64,000 nt of DNA from Gammaproteobacteria bacterium 45_16_T64 (GTDB lineage: Bacteria > Pseudomonadota > Gammaproteobacteria > Pseudomonadales > Ketobacteraceae), in contig MABD01000009.1 in NCBI GenBank assembly GCA_002162955.1, forward strand, positions 186,001-250,000. The letters are read 5' to 3'. The notes under the pieces were generated by a model. It saw only the letters and a list, made by a program, of their open reading frames with translations. It was not told the origin of the DNA and did not search any database. Every line of letters starts with the position of its first letter. Positions within the stretch are counted from its first letter, which is position 1. Below are positions 36,677 through 45,516 of this stretch, piece by piece. Both the position numbers and the translations under genes were made by a program.

Positions 36677-38080
36677 TTACCCTTTTGGTGGTTCGGATAA
36701 ATCGACAATCATAACTAAACCAGAGCACACACTACTTCCTCGTTGCTTACGGTTTTCCGCACGCACACTTCCGCCCACAGCGGTTAGCTGTCGCTGCGCA
36801 AGCGCTAGCCCCAATCCATAGCCTCCAGGAGACTCATTCACATCTCTAGACCTGTCCACGCGAAAAAAAGGTTTAAAAATATCATTGATGTATTTCTCCG
36901 GTACTCCAGGACCGTTATCAGAAATACGTACTTCAAACCCTACGCCTTTTTGCCTTACGGATATATTTACCTCCCCTGCGACGGGGCTATGTTTAAGGGC
37001 ATTGCGTATAATATTCTCAAATACCTGCCCTAATGCGCGATGGCTGCTTCTGGGTAACATAGCGCTGGAGATTCTATCCAATAATACGTGCTTGTTCGGG
37101 TACTCAAAACGTGCATCATCTGCAATGACTTCAAGCAATTCAGCCAAATCCACTTCTTCTTGATTTAGGGTTGGCTCTTCATTCGTTAACCAGGCAAGGG
37201 TTAACGCATCTTCGACCAATTGCTTCATTGTGGCTGATTCATACTTCAGTCTATCGAGCGACTCTTCCGGCTTGATACCACGCTCAACACAATCAACCGC
37301 CATATCCAAACGCGCAATGGGGGTTCGCAACTCATGAGATAAATCAGCGATAAGCTGTCTCTGGTCGATAATAAGATTCCCTGTTCTAGCAGCCATTCTG
37401 TCAAAAGTCTCGGCTAACGCGGTCAGTTCATCATTTCTGTTCCCTAAAAGCGCTTTAACTCTGACATCATACTGGCCCTCACTAAACAATCGAGTAGCCC
37501 TTTCTAAACGTTTGAGGGGTGACATCACATGTCGATACAACACGACCGATACCACAATAAGTAATATAAGAGGCAATGCAATTTGCAGTAAAACATGGGT
37601 ATATTCTAGATACGAACCCGGCCGCATCCGCTGAGGTAATTGAATCAGAAAATGAGTCGATGTACTGATACTAAAATCTTGCTCTTCATAGCGTTGTGAA
37701 AAAGGGATACCCATAATAGGGTTATGCTCAAAATAGAGATGTATTTTCCATTCTACATTTCGCCCAAGAGCAAACCCTTCTTGAAACTGAGTAGACAAAT
37801 CCCCCTTCGCTAAGGCTGTTAGTTCAGAAGTGACCACCGCGGCCCAAGTATTTTCTTTTTCTTGTAATTCTACAAGCCATTCTTCTAACGCGCCTTCACC
37901 TTTAGTAGAAAATATCTCTTCCGCTTTCTGCCCGAATTCCAGCAACTCCTGTTGATGCTCTTCAGAGATATAACTCATATGCTGTTCAGTACGAGTCGTT
38001 AAGATATCGACAGCCCAAAATAATAACACCGTTCCAGCAGCGATGGTTAAGCACAGCTGCCATAACAAACGTTTATTCAT
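36677..38080 (-). CDS. Sensor histidine kinase
   Basis: A 467-residue membrane sensor. Two transmembrane helices (about 8-28 and 162-184) enclose a periplasmic domain of about 130 residues. A HAMP segment follows, then the dimerisation box DLSHELRTPIARL (phospho-accepting His about residue 249), N box NIIRNALKHSP, G1 ISDNGPGVP and G2 GYGLGLALAQ. ATG at 38080 overlaps the response-regulator stop by four bases (ATGA), so the two genes are coupled. It ends 81 bases before the TonB receptor start, so it may help control iron uptake; the signal is unknown. Confidence 0.93.
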   Translation of the reverse strand: MNKRLLWQLCLTIAAGTVLLFWAVDILTTRTEQHMSYISEEHQQELLEFGQKAEEIFSTKGEGALEEWLVELQEKENTWAAVVTSELTALAKGDLSTQFQEGFALGRNVEWKIHLYFEHNPIMGIPFSQRYEEQDFSISTSTHFLIQLPQRMRPGSYLEYTHVLLQIALPLILLIVVSVVLYRHVMSPLKRLERATRLFSEGQYDVRVKALLGNRNDELTALAETFDRMAARTGNLIIDQRQLIADLSHELRTPIARLDMAVDCVERGIKPEESLDRLKYESATMKQLVEDALTLAWLTNEEPTLNQEEVDLAELLEVIADDARFEYPNKHVLLDRISSAMLPRSSHRALGQVFENIIRNALKHSPVAGEVNISVRQKGVGFEVRISDNGPGVPEKYINDIFKPFFRVDRSRDVNESPGGYGLGLALAQRQLTAVGGSVRAENRKQRGSSVCSGLVMIVDLSEPPKG

Positions 38081-38772
38081 ACAAAACAATAACCCTTGCC
38101 ATGAACAGTGGAGAATCGCTCAGGCTCCATTCCCGCATCAATAAGCTTTCGCCGCACACGGCTTAAATGCATATCAAGGCTACGATCATAGCGACTAAAC
38201 GCTCTCTCCAGTACCAGCTGATACAAATAAGGCTTAGACATCACTTCGCGCTGATTTTCGACTAACACCCATAGGAGACGAAACTGAATGGGGGTCAGTG
38301 AAATAGGTTGACCATCATAGGTTACTGTTTGCTTCGGGCGATAGAGATAGAGTTTATCTACCAGCATTTCATTATGTTTATTGCGGGGCTCAGAACCAAG
38401 AGAACGGCGTAATACAGCATCAATACGTAATAATAATTCAGTAAAATTGAAAGGCTTTGGAACGTAGTCATCAGCGCCTTTACTATAACCCTCGATTCGC
38501 TCCTCTTCAGCACCGCAAGCGGTCAACATCATGACCGGTGTTTGTCTCGCTTTGCGTAGTTTATCCAACACGGAAAAGCCATTTAGCGTTGGCAGTAGAA
38601 CATCGAGAAGAATAAGATCAAACTTCTCGCTAATGGCCGCAACCAACCCCTGCTGTCCGTCGTGGCACTGGGAAATACTAAACCCTTGTCCTTTCAATAA
38701 GTCAGCGAGCTGATCATTCAAAGTTCTATCATCTTCAACAATTAAAATTCGTACATCATTTACAGTCGCCAT
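38077..38772 (-). CDS. OmpR family response regulator
   Basis: A 231-residue regulator with an N-terminal receiver domain (ILIVEDDRTL, phospho-acceptor Asp57 in LILLDVLLP, Lys in VPKPF) and a C-terminal winged helix of the OmpR/PhoB type (PIQFRLLWVLVENQREVMSKPYL, ending near SRVRRKLIDAG). ATG at 38772 follows a G-rich ribosome site and gives the standard N-terminus; a longer start at 38838 is unlikely. Coupled to the kinase gene. Divergent from the MATE exporter gene. Confidence 0.94.
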   Translation of the reverse strand: MATVNDVRILIVEDDRTLNDQLADLLKGQGFSISQCHDGQQGLVAAISEKFDLILLDVLLPTLNGFSVLDKLRKARQTPVMMLTACGAEEERIEGYSKGADDYVPKPFNFTELLLRIDAVLRRSLGSEPRNKHNEMLVDKLYLYRPKQTVTYDGQPISLTPIQFRLLWVLVENQREVMSKPYLYQLVLERAFSRYDRSLDMHLSRVRRKLIDAGMEPERFSTVHGKGYCFV

Positions 38773-39006
38773 TACGATACCCCCACCAACAAGATCAATC
38801 TTTGCGCATACCTTAATGCGAATAGTTCTCAATTTCAAACATATTATTCAAAAACATATCAACATTTATCGAAAATATGATGTACATTTCGTAAACAAGG
38901 CCTTCTTCTAATCTTTAGAATGTCACAAAGGTAACAATCTATTGATTTCAAGAAGACCTATTTATACGATCCACCTTTTCCATCCACGCTCTATAGATCA
39001 CGTATT

Positions 39007-40398
39007 ATGTCAACACCCTCTACAAACCCTGCTCTAACCGGGAAAATCGTTCCCACCTTTTTCTATTATGTGCTTCCCTCCATTGTTGGTTTGGTCGCTC
39101 TCACCACAGCTAATTTGGTTGATGGTATCGTTGTCGGAAACTATGTTGGGTCAAACAGCTTAGCTTCCATTACTATTCTCATCCCCTATTTCACGTTGAT
39201 GTTCGGCATTGGGTTAATGTTATCTATTGGCGGGTCCGTGCGGGCAGGACGCTATATTGGAGAAAACAAACTCGATGCAGCGTCGTCGATATACAGTAAA
39301 TCCATGATCACCATTGTGATATTTTCTATACTCTGCGCTATCCTCAGCGGCTTTGTTGAAACACATATTTTCACAATGCTAGGTGCGCCCCTAGAATTAT
39401 TTCCGTTACTACACGAATATTTTTCAATTATACGATGGGCCTTGGTTATTCAGCTTATCGGAATGGTATTTTATTATTTTGTACGACTAGACGGCCACCC
39501 CTACCTCGCCACAATAGCATTAGTTTCTGGTGCCATATTAAATATAGTTCTTGATATCATTTTCGTGGGTTATATGTCACAAGGTCTATCAGGGGCAGCA
39601 TACGCAACTGCGATTGCACAATTAATTCAAATCGGGATTTTGTCGTGCTACTTATTAAGTGATAAATTTTCTAGTCATCAACGCAAGCTTCGATTTTCAC
39701 TAAGACAAACGCAATGGAAGGAGATTATTTCCACTGCATACAATGGCTTATCAGAATTTATAAATGAAATCTCTGCGGGGGTTATTTTACTGTTACTTAA
39801 CTGGCTATTAATATCACGTTATGGAGTAGATGGGGTCGCAGCATTTACGATTATCAACTACCTAATTTTCCTTAGTTTAATGTTGTCCTACGGTGTCGCA
39901 GATGGTTTACATCTTGTTATCAGCCAAAATTTAGGTGCACAACAACCAATACGTATCCGGCACTTCCTTATCACTGCGGTAACCACCGTGCTATTTATTG
40001 GAATAGTGCTGGTAATAATATTACTCTCATTCAACCAGCATATAATTACTGTATTTCTTGATAAGAATTCCTTGCCTGTCGCATCACTAGCGACTCAGAT
40101 CACCCTCATTATATGGCCTCTATTTTTAGTCAATGGTATCAACGTTATTCTATCTTGCTACCTTACGGCTATTCATAAACCGTTACCTTCAACGATTATT
40201 GCGGCTTCCCGCAGCCTTGTTTTACCAGGATCATTGCTTCTCTTATTCTTTTGGCTCATACCTACGTTACAACCTACAATAGATATAACTGAGGACAATA
40301 ATTTCTTAATCGCACTTCCAATTGCGGAATGGTGTACTTTCTTACTGGCGGTTATCTTGGCCTTCTATAATCGTCCGTCACGTCTAAAACACGAGTAA
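39007..40398 (+). CDS. MATE family efflux transporter
   Basis: A 463-residue polytopic membrane protein with about 12 hydrophobic helices and MATE-type blocks (ALTTANLVDGIVVGNYVGSNSLASI, GIGLMLSIGGSVRAGRYIGE, GLSGAAYATAIAQ). It lies 82 bases upstream of the petrobactin-type operon on the same strand, with a Fur box between them. A role in siderophore export is therefore plausible, but MATE exporters for petrobactin are not something I can cite; drug or dye export is the alternative. Confidence 0.9.
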   Translation: MSTPSTNPALTGKIVPTFFYYVLPSIVGLVALTTANLVDGIVVGNYVGSNSLASITILIPYFTLMFGIGLMLSIGGSVRAGRYIGENKLDAASSIYSKSMITIVIFSILCAILSGFVETHIFTMLGAPLELFPLLHEYFSIIRWALVIQLIGMVFYYFVRLDGHPYLATIALVSGAILNIVLDIIFVGYMSQGLSGAAYATAIAQLIQIGILSCYLLSDKFSSHQRKLRFSLRQTQWKEIISTAYNGLSEFINEISAGVILLLLNWLLISRYGVDGVAAFTIINYLIFLSLMLSYGVADGLHLVISQNLGAQQPIRIRHFLITAVTTVLFIGIVLVIILLSFNQHIITVFLDKNSLPVASLATQITLIIWPLFLVNGINVILSCYLTAIHKPLPSTIIAASRSLVLPGSLLLLFFWLIPTLQPTIDITEDNNFLIALPIAEWCTFLLAVILAFYNRPSRLKHE

Positions 40399-40415
40399 CA
40401 AATGTAAAAGTATTT

Positions 40416-40434
40416 GTTAATGACACTCATTCTC
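40416..40434. promoter_or_regulatory. Fur box upstream of siderophore operon
   Basis: GTTAATGACACTCATTCTC matches 15 of 19 positions of the Fur consensus. It lies 47-65 bases before the asbA-like start codon, between the MATE gene and the operon, so the operon has its own iron-regulated promoter. Confidence 0.75.
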
Positions 40435-40480
40435 ATTAACTTACTATGGATACTTCCTATATCCCCAGTAAGAGATACGT

Positions 40481-42340
40481 ATGAGTCAACTCGCCAGGCA
40501 AGTCGCAGATAACGCGTCCTTTCAAGCTTTTATGAACTGCTACCTTCGGGAAATTGATTCCGGCGTGTGGCACCCCGCCTCTCACTGGATGTTGCAGACA
40601 GGAGTCTACTTCAATAACAATGAGCCCTTTGTATTAGAAATACGGCTGACCAATAGCGACATAACCCTTGCCATTGGTGTGGAATACAGATCCTTAGTTG
40701 GAAGACATACGCTAACTCACGTTTTTCAGCAACAAGGTAAACATTTCGATTGGCAGCCTATCGACTACCTTTCAGTACAAATGCTCGTAGTGGGGAATAT
40801 TTACGAACAATCCACCGCGATAAAATCACAACAGTTAGAACTTCTTTCACGCTTAATCGAAAGTCACCAAGTAATGAGCCGCTATGTGGAGAATAGGTAT
40901 GATGACCCTAGGTTACACAGTGCCAAATTTATTGACTCTGAACAGTCTATTCTATTTGGGCATTGGCTACACCCAACACCAAAATCAAGACAGGGTATCC
41001 ATGAATGGCAACATCAAGATTATGCACCCGAGCTAGGTGGCCAGTTTCAATTACACTACTTCGCTGTTGACAGGACATTAGTCAAACAGGGATCAATTTT
41101 ATTGAAAAGTGCTGAGGATATTGTTCTCGACAGTATAAGTACCGGCAAGAGCTCCTTGCCTCCTCAGCTCAGTGAAGTAGACCTAAATAAATACGTACTG
41201 ATACCAGCACACCCATTACAGGCTCATTGGTTGCTGTTGCAATCCCACATACGAGAACTACTAACAACTCAGTCGATTCTAGACATCGGTTTATTGGGAC
41301 CGAAATTCACACCAACATCGTCGGTACGTACGTTGTTTTGTGCTGACTTGCCCTATATGTTTAAGCTATCTATCCCGGTCAAGATCACAAATTCGCTGCG
41401 TATTAATATGCGTCATGAATTAGATGCAGGAGTTGTGGTTGCGAGTTTATTACGAAAAACTGAATTTTCTCACGAATTTACAGAATTTCAAACTATTGAT
41501 GACCCTGCTTTTATTACACTGGAACTGCCTGGAAAAGAAGAAAGTGGTTTTGAGCTTATCATGCGAGAAAATCCCTTTATTCTTAATGGTAACACCAAAG
41601 AAAACAGCAACATTCATTCCGTCGCCGCAATCGCACAATCTCCCGTCGAGCTTGATGGACAGTCTCGGCTAGCTAAGCTTATTAAGGGCATCGCCACCGA
41701 AGAAGACAATACGATCAAAGCAGTTAGCCTGCGCTGGTTTGACTGCTATTGGCAATGCGCGATCGCACCGGCCATCACTCTATTTGATCGCCACGGTATC
41801 GCACTTGAAGCCCATCAGCAAAACTCGTTATTAGATATCAGCAAAGGTTATCCTAGCGTCTATTACTATCGAGACAACCAAGGATTTTATCTTTCCAAGT
41901 CGTACCAAGAGCACTTAATCGAATTAGAAAATGCTGTTAACACAACGCCAGAATTATTCTACGACGACGATATGATCATCGACCGGTTTAGTTATTACCT
42001 GATCATTAACCAGCTATTCTCCGTTATCAATCGAATGGGCGTCGATAAACTTATCGATGAGAAAACTTTGCTGGCTCTGTGCATTCAAAAACTGCATACA
42101 CTACAACACAAGATGACGGGAGTCGGCAAACAGTTTATTCATTCCCTTTTGACCCGTAAGGATCTACCTTGCAAGGGCAATCTATTAACCAGAATAGATG
42201 ATGTCGATGAGCTTCAGGCAGATCTGGAACTCGCGATCTACACGCAGATTAAAAACCCCCTCGCTGCTCTTAACTCCACGCCCCCCAAAACAGATTTACC
42301 AACACCCTCGAAAAGAGAGGTGCAACTTGAATACGCCTAA
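40481..42340 (+). CDS. asbA: Petrobactin-type NIS synthetase (IucA/IucC family), first copy
   Basis: A 619-residue NRPS-independent siderophore synthetase. Conserved active-site blocks are visible: LFGHWLHPTPKSRQGI (near residue 165), LIPAHPLQAHW (near 245), SSVRTLF and KLSIPVKITNSLRIN (near 285-310), and HGIALEAHQQNSLL (near 440). In petrobactin assembly the first synthetase joins spermidine to citrate. The order and companions (AMP ligase, carrier protein, AsbE-like and AsbF) match the asb operon, so the asbA name rests on context. First gene after the Fur box. Confidence 0.9.
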   Translation: MSQLARQVADNASFQAFMNCYLREIDSGVWHPASHWMLQTGVYFNNNEPFVLEIRLTNSDITLAIGVEYRSLVGRHTLTHVFQQQGKHFDWQPIDYLSVQMLVVGNIYEQSTAIKSQQLELLSRLIESHQVMSRYVENRYDDPRLHSAKFIDSEQSILFGHWLHPTPKSRQGIHEWQHQDYAPELGGQFQLHYFAVDRTLVKQGSILLKSAEDIVLDSISTGKSSLPPQLSEVDLNKYVLIPAHPLQAHWLLLQSHIRELLTTQSILDIGLLGPKFTPTSSVRTLFCADLPYMFKLSIPVKITNSLRINMRHELDAGVVVASLLRKTEFSHEFTEFQTIDDPAFITLELPGKEESGFELIMRENPFILNGNTKENSNIHSVAAIAQSPVELDGQSRLAKLIKGIATEEDNTIKAVSLRWFDCYWQCAIAPAITLFDRHGIALEAHQQNSLLDISKGYPSVYYYRDNQGFYLSKSYQEHLIELENAVNTTPELFYDDDMIIDRFSYYLIINQLFSVINRMGVDKLIDEKTLLALCIQKLHTLQHKMTGVGKQFIHSLLTRKDLPCKGNLLTRIDDVDELQADLELAIYTQIKNPLAALNSTPPKTDLPTPSKREVQLEYA

Positions 42341-44096
42341 TTTTCCCCACGTTTGTGACTCCACGATTGAACAACGTGTTATTAAACAGCTTATAGAAGC
42401 GTTACTCTTTGAAAAACTCGTTGAGTATACCTATGTAAACCAGTTGTTTAATTTCTCCATTGGAAAAACACAGTGTAAAGCTACCGGCTATATCGGAGGT
42501 TTTGGGCGAGTTCGACTAGAACAGAACAGTATTACCTCCACTCAACATACCGAATTTTGCAATACGCTGTCGCTAGAATCGATTATTGAGACCCTACCTT
42601 GTGATGATAATAAGAAAAAAACGTTTCATGAAGAGTTACGCCAAACAATAAAACTATGCCATTGGAATAAAAATCACGCTGAAGATTTACTGAGTAACCA
42701 GAGCTCTCGCCGTTTACAAAGTTACAGTGAATTGGAATCCAGTATCGACGAAGGCCACCCATACCACCCTAGTTTTAAAGCACGCACAGGTTTTAGTGAG
42801 GCAGATCATGCCGCGTATGGCCCTGAAACAGCACAAAGCTTTCAGCTCCATTGGCTTGCCATCAAACGTATTTTCTTAACACACAGCCTTCCGTTAGAAG
42901 ATACGACGCTTACCGATAAGGGGTTTTGGCAACAAGAGCTCGGTCACTCAGTGTTCGATGATCTTGAACAGCGTCTAACGCTACAGGGTGGGGACTGGAA
43001 GGACTATAGCCTACTCCCAATACACCCCTGGCAATGGCATCACTATAAGAATACGTCGTTGACACCGGCGCTAAACAATTCCGATATATTGGCGTTAGGA
43101 TCAGCGGGAGACTTATATAAAGCCTCTATATCTGTACGTACATTGCTTAACGTATCACGTCCTGAAAAAGCCCATATTAAGCTCCCCCTGAATATGGTGA
43201 ACACATCGTCCATTCGCAACCTAGATCCTCATGCAGTCACCAGCGCTCCGTTCATTTCCCAATGGTTGTCGAGAATCATTAACGACGACCCCTATTTTAG
43301 TTACCAGGCGCCGATGCACATTTTGGAAGAATATGCGGGTATCACAGTGGCTAGTAGCATTCTTGACAAAGCCCCTTCACCGGCTTGGGTACACGACTTG
43401 CACGGTCAACTTGCCGTCGTGTTTAGAAAAAGTCCTCCTTCTGACTACGAAAACAGAGCAGTACCCTTTTCGGCGCTAGCGGTCATGGAAAATGACGGGA
43501 TGCCTTTTATTCACCCTTGGATAGATCGATACGGACTCAAAAAATGGCTCACCCAATTAATTCGTGTAGTGGTCCTGCCTGTATGGCACTTATTGGTACA
43601 TCATGGGATCGCCATAGAAGCGCATGGACAAAACATCGTTCTGGTTCACAACGAGGGATGGCCAGAAACCATCGTTTTACGAGATTTTCATGACAGCGTC
43701 GAGTATGTCAAAGACTACCTCGCTGCCCCACATCTTGAGCCCCATTTTAACGAGATTAACACCGCCTATATTGATGCTCCCGACAATAAATACTATTGGA
43801 TGACATCCGAAGAAGCACTCAGGGAATTAGTCATCGATACACTATTCGTATTCAATATTTCAGAGATAGCACACCTACTCGAACGAGAATACCAACACCC
43901 TGAATCGGATACTTGGTCCGAAGTAATCGACCAACTGTCACAATATGCACTAAACGGCTGTACAGCCCTAGACAGAATAGCAAAGGTAGACCCTTTTAAC
44001 GATGTTATACAAACAGAGTCCCTCCTCACGTTAAAACTCAATCCAGCTCAAGATGCGATAGTCTCTCATGACATACCCAATGCTCTTGCCAAATAA
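42327..44096 (+). CDS. asbB: Petrobactin-type NIS synthetase (IucA/IucC family), second copy
   Basis: A 589-residue synthetase of the same family. Blocks are EGHPYHPSFKARTGFS, LLPIHPWQWHHY, SISVRTLLNVSRPEKAHIKLP, NMVNTSSIRNL and HGIAIEAHGQNIVL. In the asb system the second enzyme adds 3,4-dihydroxybenzoyl-spermidine to the citrate unit. I place the start at TTG 42327, preceded by AAAGAGAGG six bases upstream; this overlaps the asbA stop by 14 bases. Longer upstream extensions are translation of the asbA overlap. The next gene begins 30 bases later. Confidence 0.9.
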   Translation: MNTPNFPHVCDSTIEQRVIKQLIEALLFEKLVEYTYVNQLFNFSIGKTQCKATGYIGGFGRVRLEQNSITSTQHTEFCNTLSLESIIETLPCDDNKKKTFHEELRQTIKLCHWNKNHAEDLLSNQSSRRLQSYSELESSIDEGHPYHPSFKARTGFSEADHAAYGPETAQSFQLHWLAIKRIFLTHSLPLEDTTLTDKGFWQQELGHSVFDDLEQRLTLQGGDWKDYSLLPIHPWQWHHYKNTSLTPALNNSDILALGSAGDLYKASISVRTLLNVSRPEKAHIKLPLNMVNTSSIRNLDPHAVTSAPFISQWLSRIINDDPYFSYQAPMHILEEYAGITVASSILDKAPSPAWVHDLHGQLAVVFRKSPPSDYENRAVPFSALAVMENDGMPFIHPWIDRYGLKKWLTQLIRVVVLPVWHLLVHHGIAIEAHGQNIVLVHNEGWPETIVLRDFHDSVEYVKDYLAAPHLEPHFNEINTAYIDAPDNKYYWMTSEEALRELVIDTLFVFNISEIAHLLEREYQHPESDTWSEVIDQLSQYALNGCTALDRIAKVDPFNDVIQTESLLTLKLNPAQDAIVSHDIPNALAK

Positions 44097-44126
44097 TGGT
44101 AAAACCCAAAGGAAATCAGTAAAACC

Positions 44127-45485
44127 ATGCTATATATAGACGACCAATTTTATGATACCGATTACTTTTTAGAACACACGAGAGCGCTGGAAAAACACAC
44201 CATTTTCTTGGGTAATAGCAGCGTACGTATTGCGGTATGTCTAGAGGATTATTCTCTCTGGTTAGCTATCTGCTTCTTTTGTAAATCTAGCAACATTTCA
44301 GTAATGCCCATTCATCCCAGTACACCTTTGGATGCAGCAAAACGCCTATCAAAAAAAGCCAAGTGCCATTATCTATTTTATGGAAATATGGAAACAGTAG
44401 TCCCGCTTGAAACTAACGCTGAAGCATGCAATGGGGGCTCTAACGAAGGAAGGTCTTCACATGGAATAATTCAAATGAGTTCCGGCACCACCGGAGACCC
44501 GAAATGTATTGAGCGAAGTTGGCGCTCCATCGACATTGAGATATCAAGCTATGTAGAAACACTAACCATCGCCAAGAACATGACACCCGTTATCGCCTGT
44601 CCGATTACCCATTCCTACGGTTTAATTAGCGGTTTACTCGTCGCTCTTGCAAGGGGTGTCACACCAAGGGTAATCACCAACATAAACCCGAAATACCTGA
44701 TCAAAGTACTACAAGCCAACGATAACGCGCTACTGTATTCCTCACCCACCATGCTGCAAACCATCGCCAGCCTGTGGCCAGCCGAAAAAAAAATACACGC
44801 GGCAATGACCTCTGGCACCGTAATGAGCAAACTCACTTTCGATACGCTAGCCCCTAAAGTGACTCATCTATTTCAGCAATACGGTTGTTCAGAAGTAGGA
44901 TGTATCGCAGTAAATCAACATCTTACCCAAACCATGGATGTTGGTACACCACTCCCCCACCTTAAGGTAGCAGCAGGAACGTCAGTAAAAGACGCCGGTG
45001 AAATCACTGTCTCTTTTACCTCATACGATGCTGACATCCATGGACCAACACAATCGATCCGGACTCGGGATCTAGGCTATTTAGAGTCAAACGAACAACA
45101 TCCTCCCATGCTTTCCTTTGTGTCGCGACTCGATGACACCATCATAGTCGCGGGGCTCAATGTTTACCCCGCTGAGATTGAAGACATAATTCTCACTCAC
45201 CCTGCAATAGCTGATGTCGTCATCTTTAAGCGAGATGATGCTTACGCAGGACAGCGGGTATGTCTTCATTACGTTACTAACGCAAACATTTCATCCAACG
45301 AGCTACGTCAATGGTGCGCAGATCAAATGGCTCCGTATCAAGTTCCACAACAATTGGAACACGTGGACCGGATCAATCGACTTGCTAATGGAAAGATAAA
45401 TCGCCGCCTGATCGCACAAGAATATGAAGCATTACTGACTCAACAGAAAAACGCAAAGCACAAGTCAGCCCAACCTCAGGTTTAA
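44127..45485 (+). CDS. asbC: 3,4-dihydroxybenzoate-AMP ligase (AsbC-like)
   Basis: A 452-residue member of the adenylate-forming family. The P-loop is MSSGTTGDPKCIER (about 117-130), followed by a QQYGCSEVG segment, the TRDLGYL acceptor motif and the C-terminal NRLANGKINRR with the catalytic Lys. It should activate 3,4-dihydroxybenzoate and load it onto the carrier domain encoded next. Somewhat longer than the roughly 410-residue AsbC I know. Lies between asbB and the carrier gene with about 30-base gaps, so operonic. Confidence 0.88.
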   Translation: MLYIDDQFYDTDYFLEHTRALEKHTIFLGNSSVRIAVCLEDYSLWLAICFFCKSSNISVMPIHPSTPLDAAKRLSKKAKCHYLFYGNMETVVPLETNAEACNGGSNEGRSSHGIIQMSSGTTGDPKCIERSWRSIDIEISSYVETLTIAKNMTPVIACPITHSYGLISGLLVALARGVTPRVITNINPKYLIKVLQANDNALLYSSPTMLQTIASLWPAEKKIHAAMTSGTVMSKLTFDTLAPKVTHLFQQYGCSEVGCIAVNQHLTQTMDVGTPLPHLKVAAGTSVKDAGEITVSFTSYDADIHGPTQSIRTRDLGYLESNEQHPPMLSFVSRLDDTIIVAGLNVYPAEIEDIILTHPAIADVVIFKRDDAYAGQRVCLHYVTNANISSNELRQWCADQMAPYQVPQQLEHVDRINRLANGKINRRLIAQEYEALLTQQKNAKHKSAQPQV

Positions 45486-45516
45486 TTGACAAGCCCCTCC
45501 TAAATAGACACGACCT

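Noticed and set aside
42198-42326. Longer N-terminus for the second synthetase
   Set aside because: The upstream 43 codons lie in another frame of the first synthetase gene, are rich in Arg/Ser/Pro, and have no ribosome site; TTG 42327 has a strong one.
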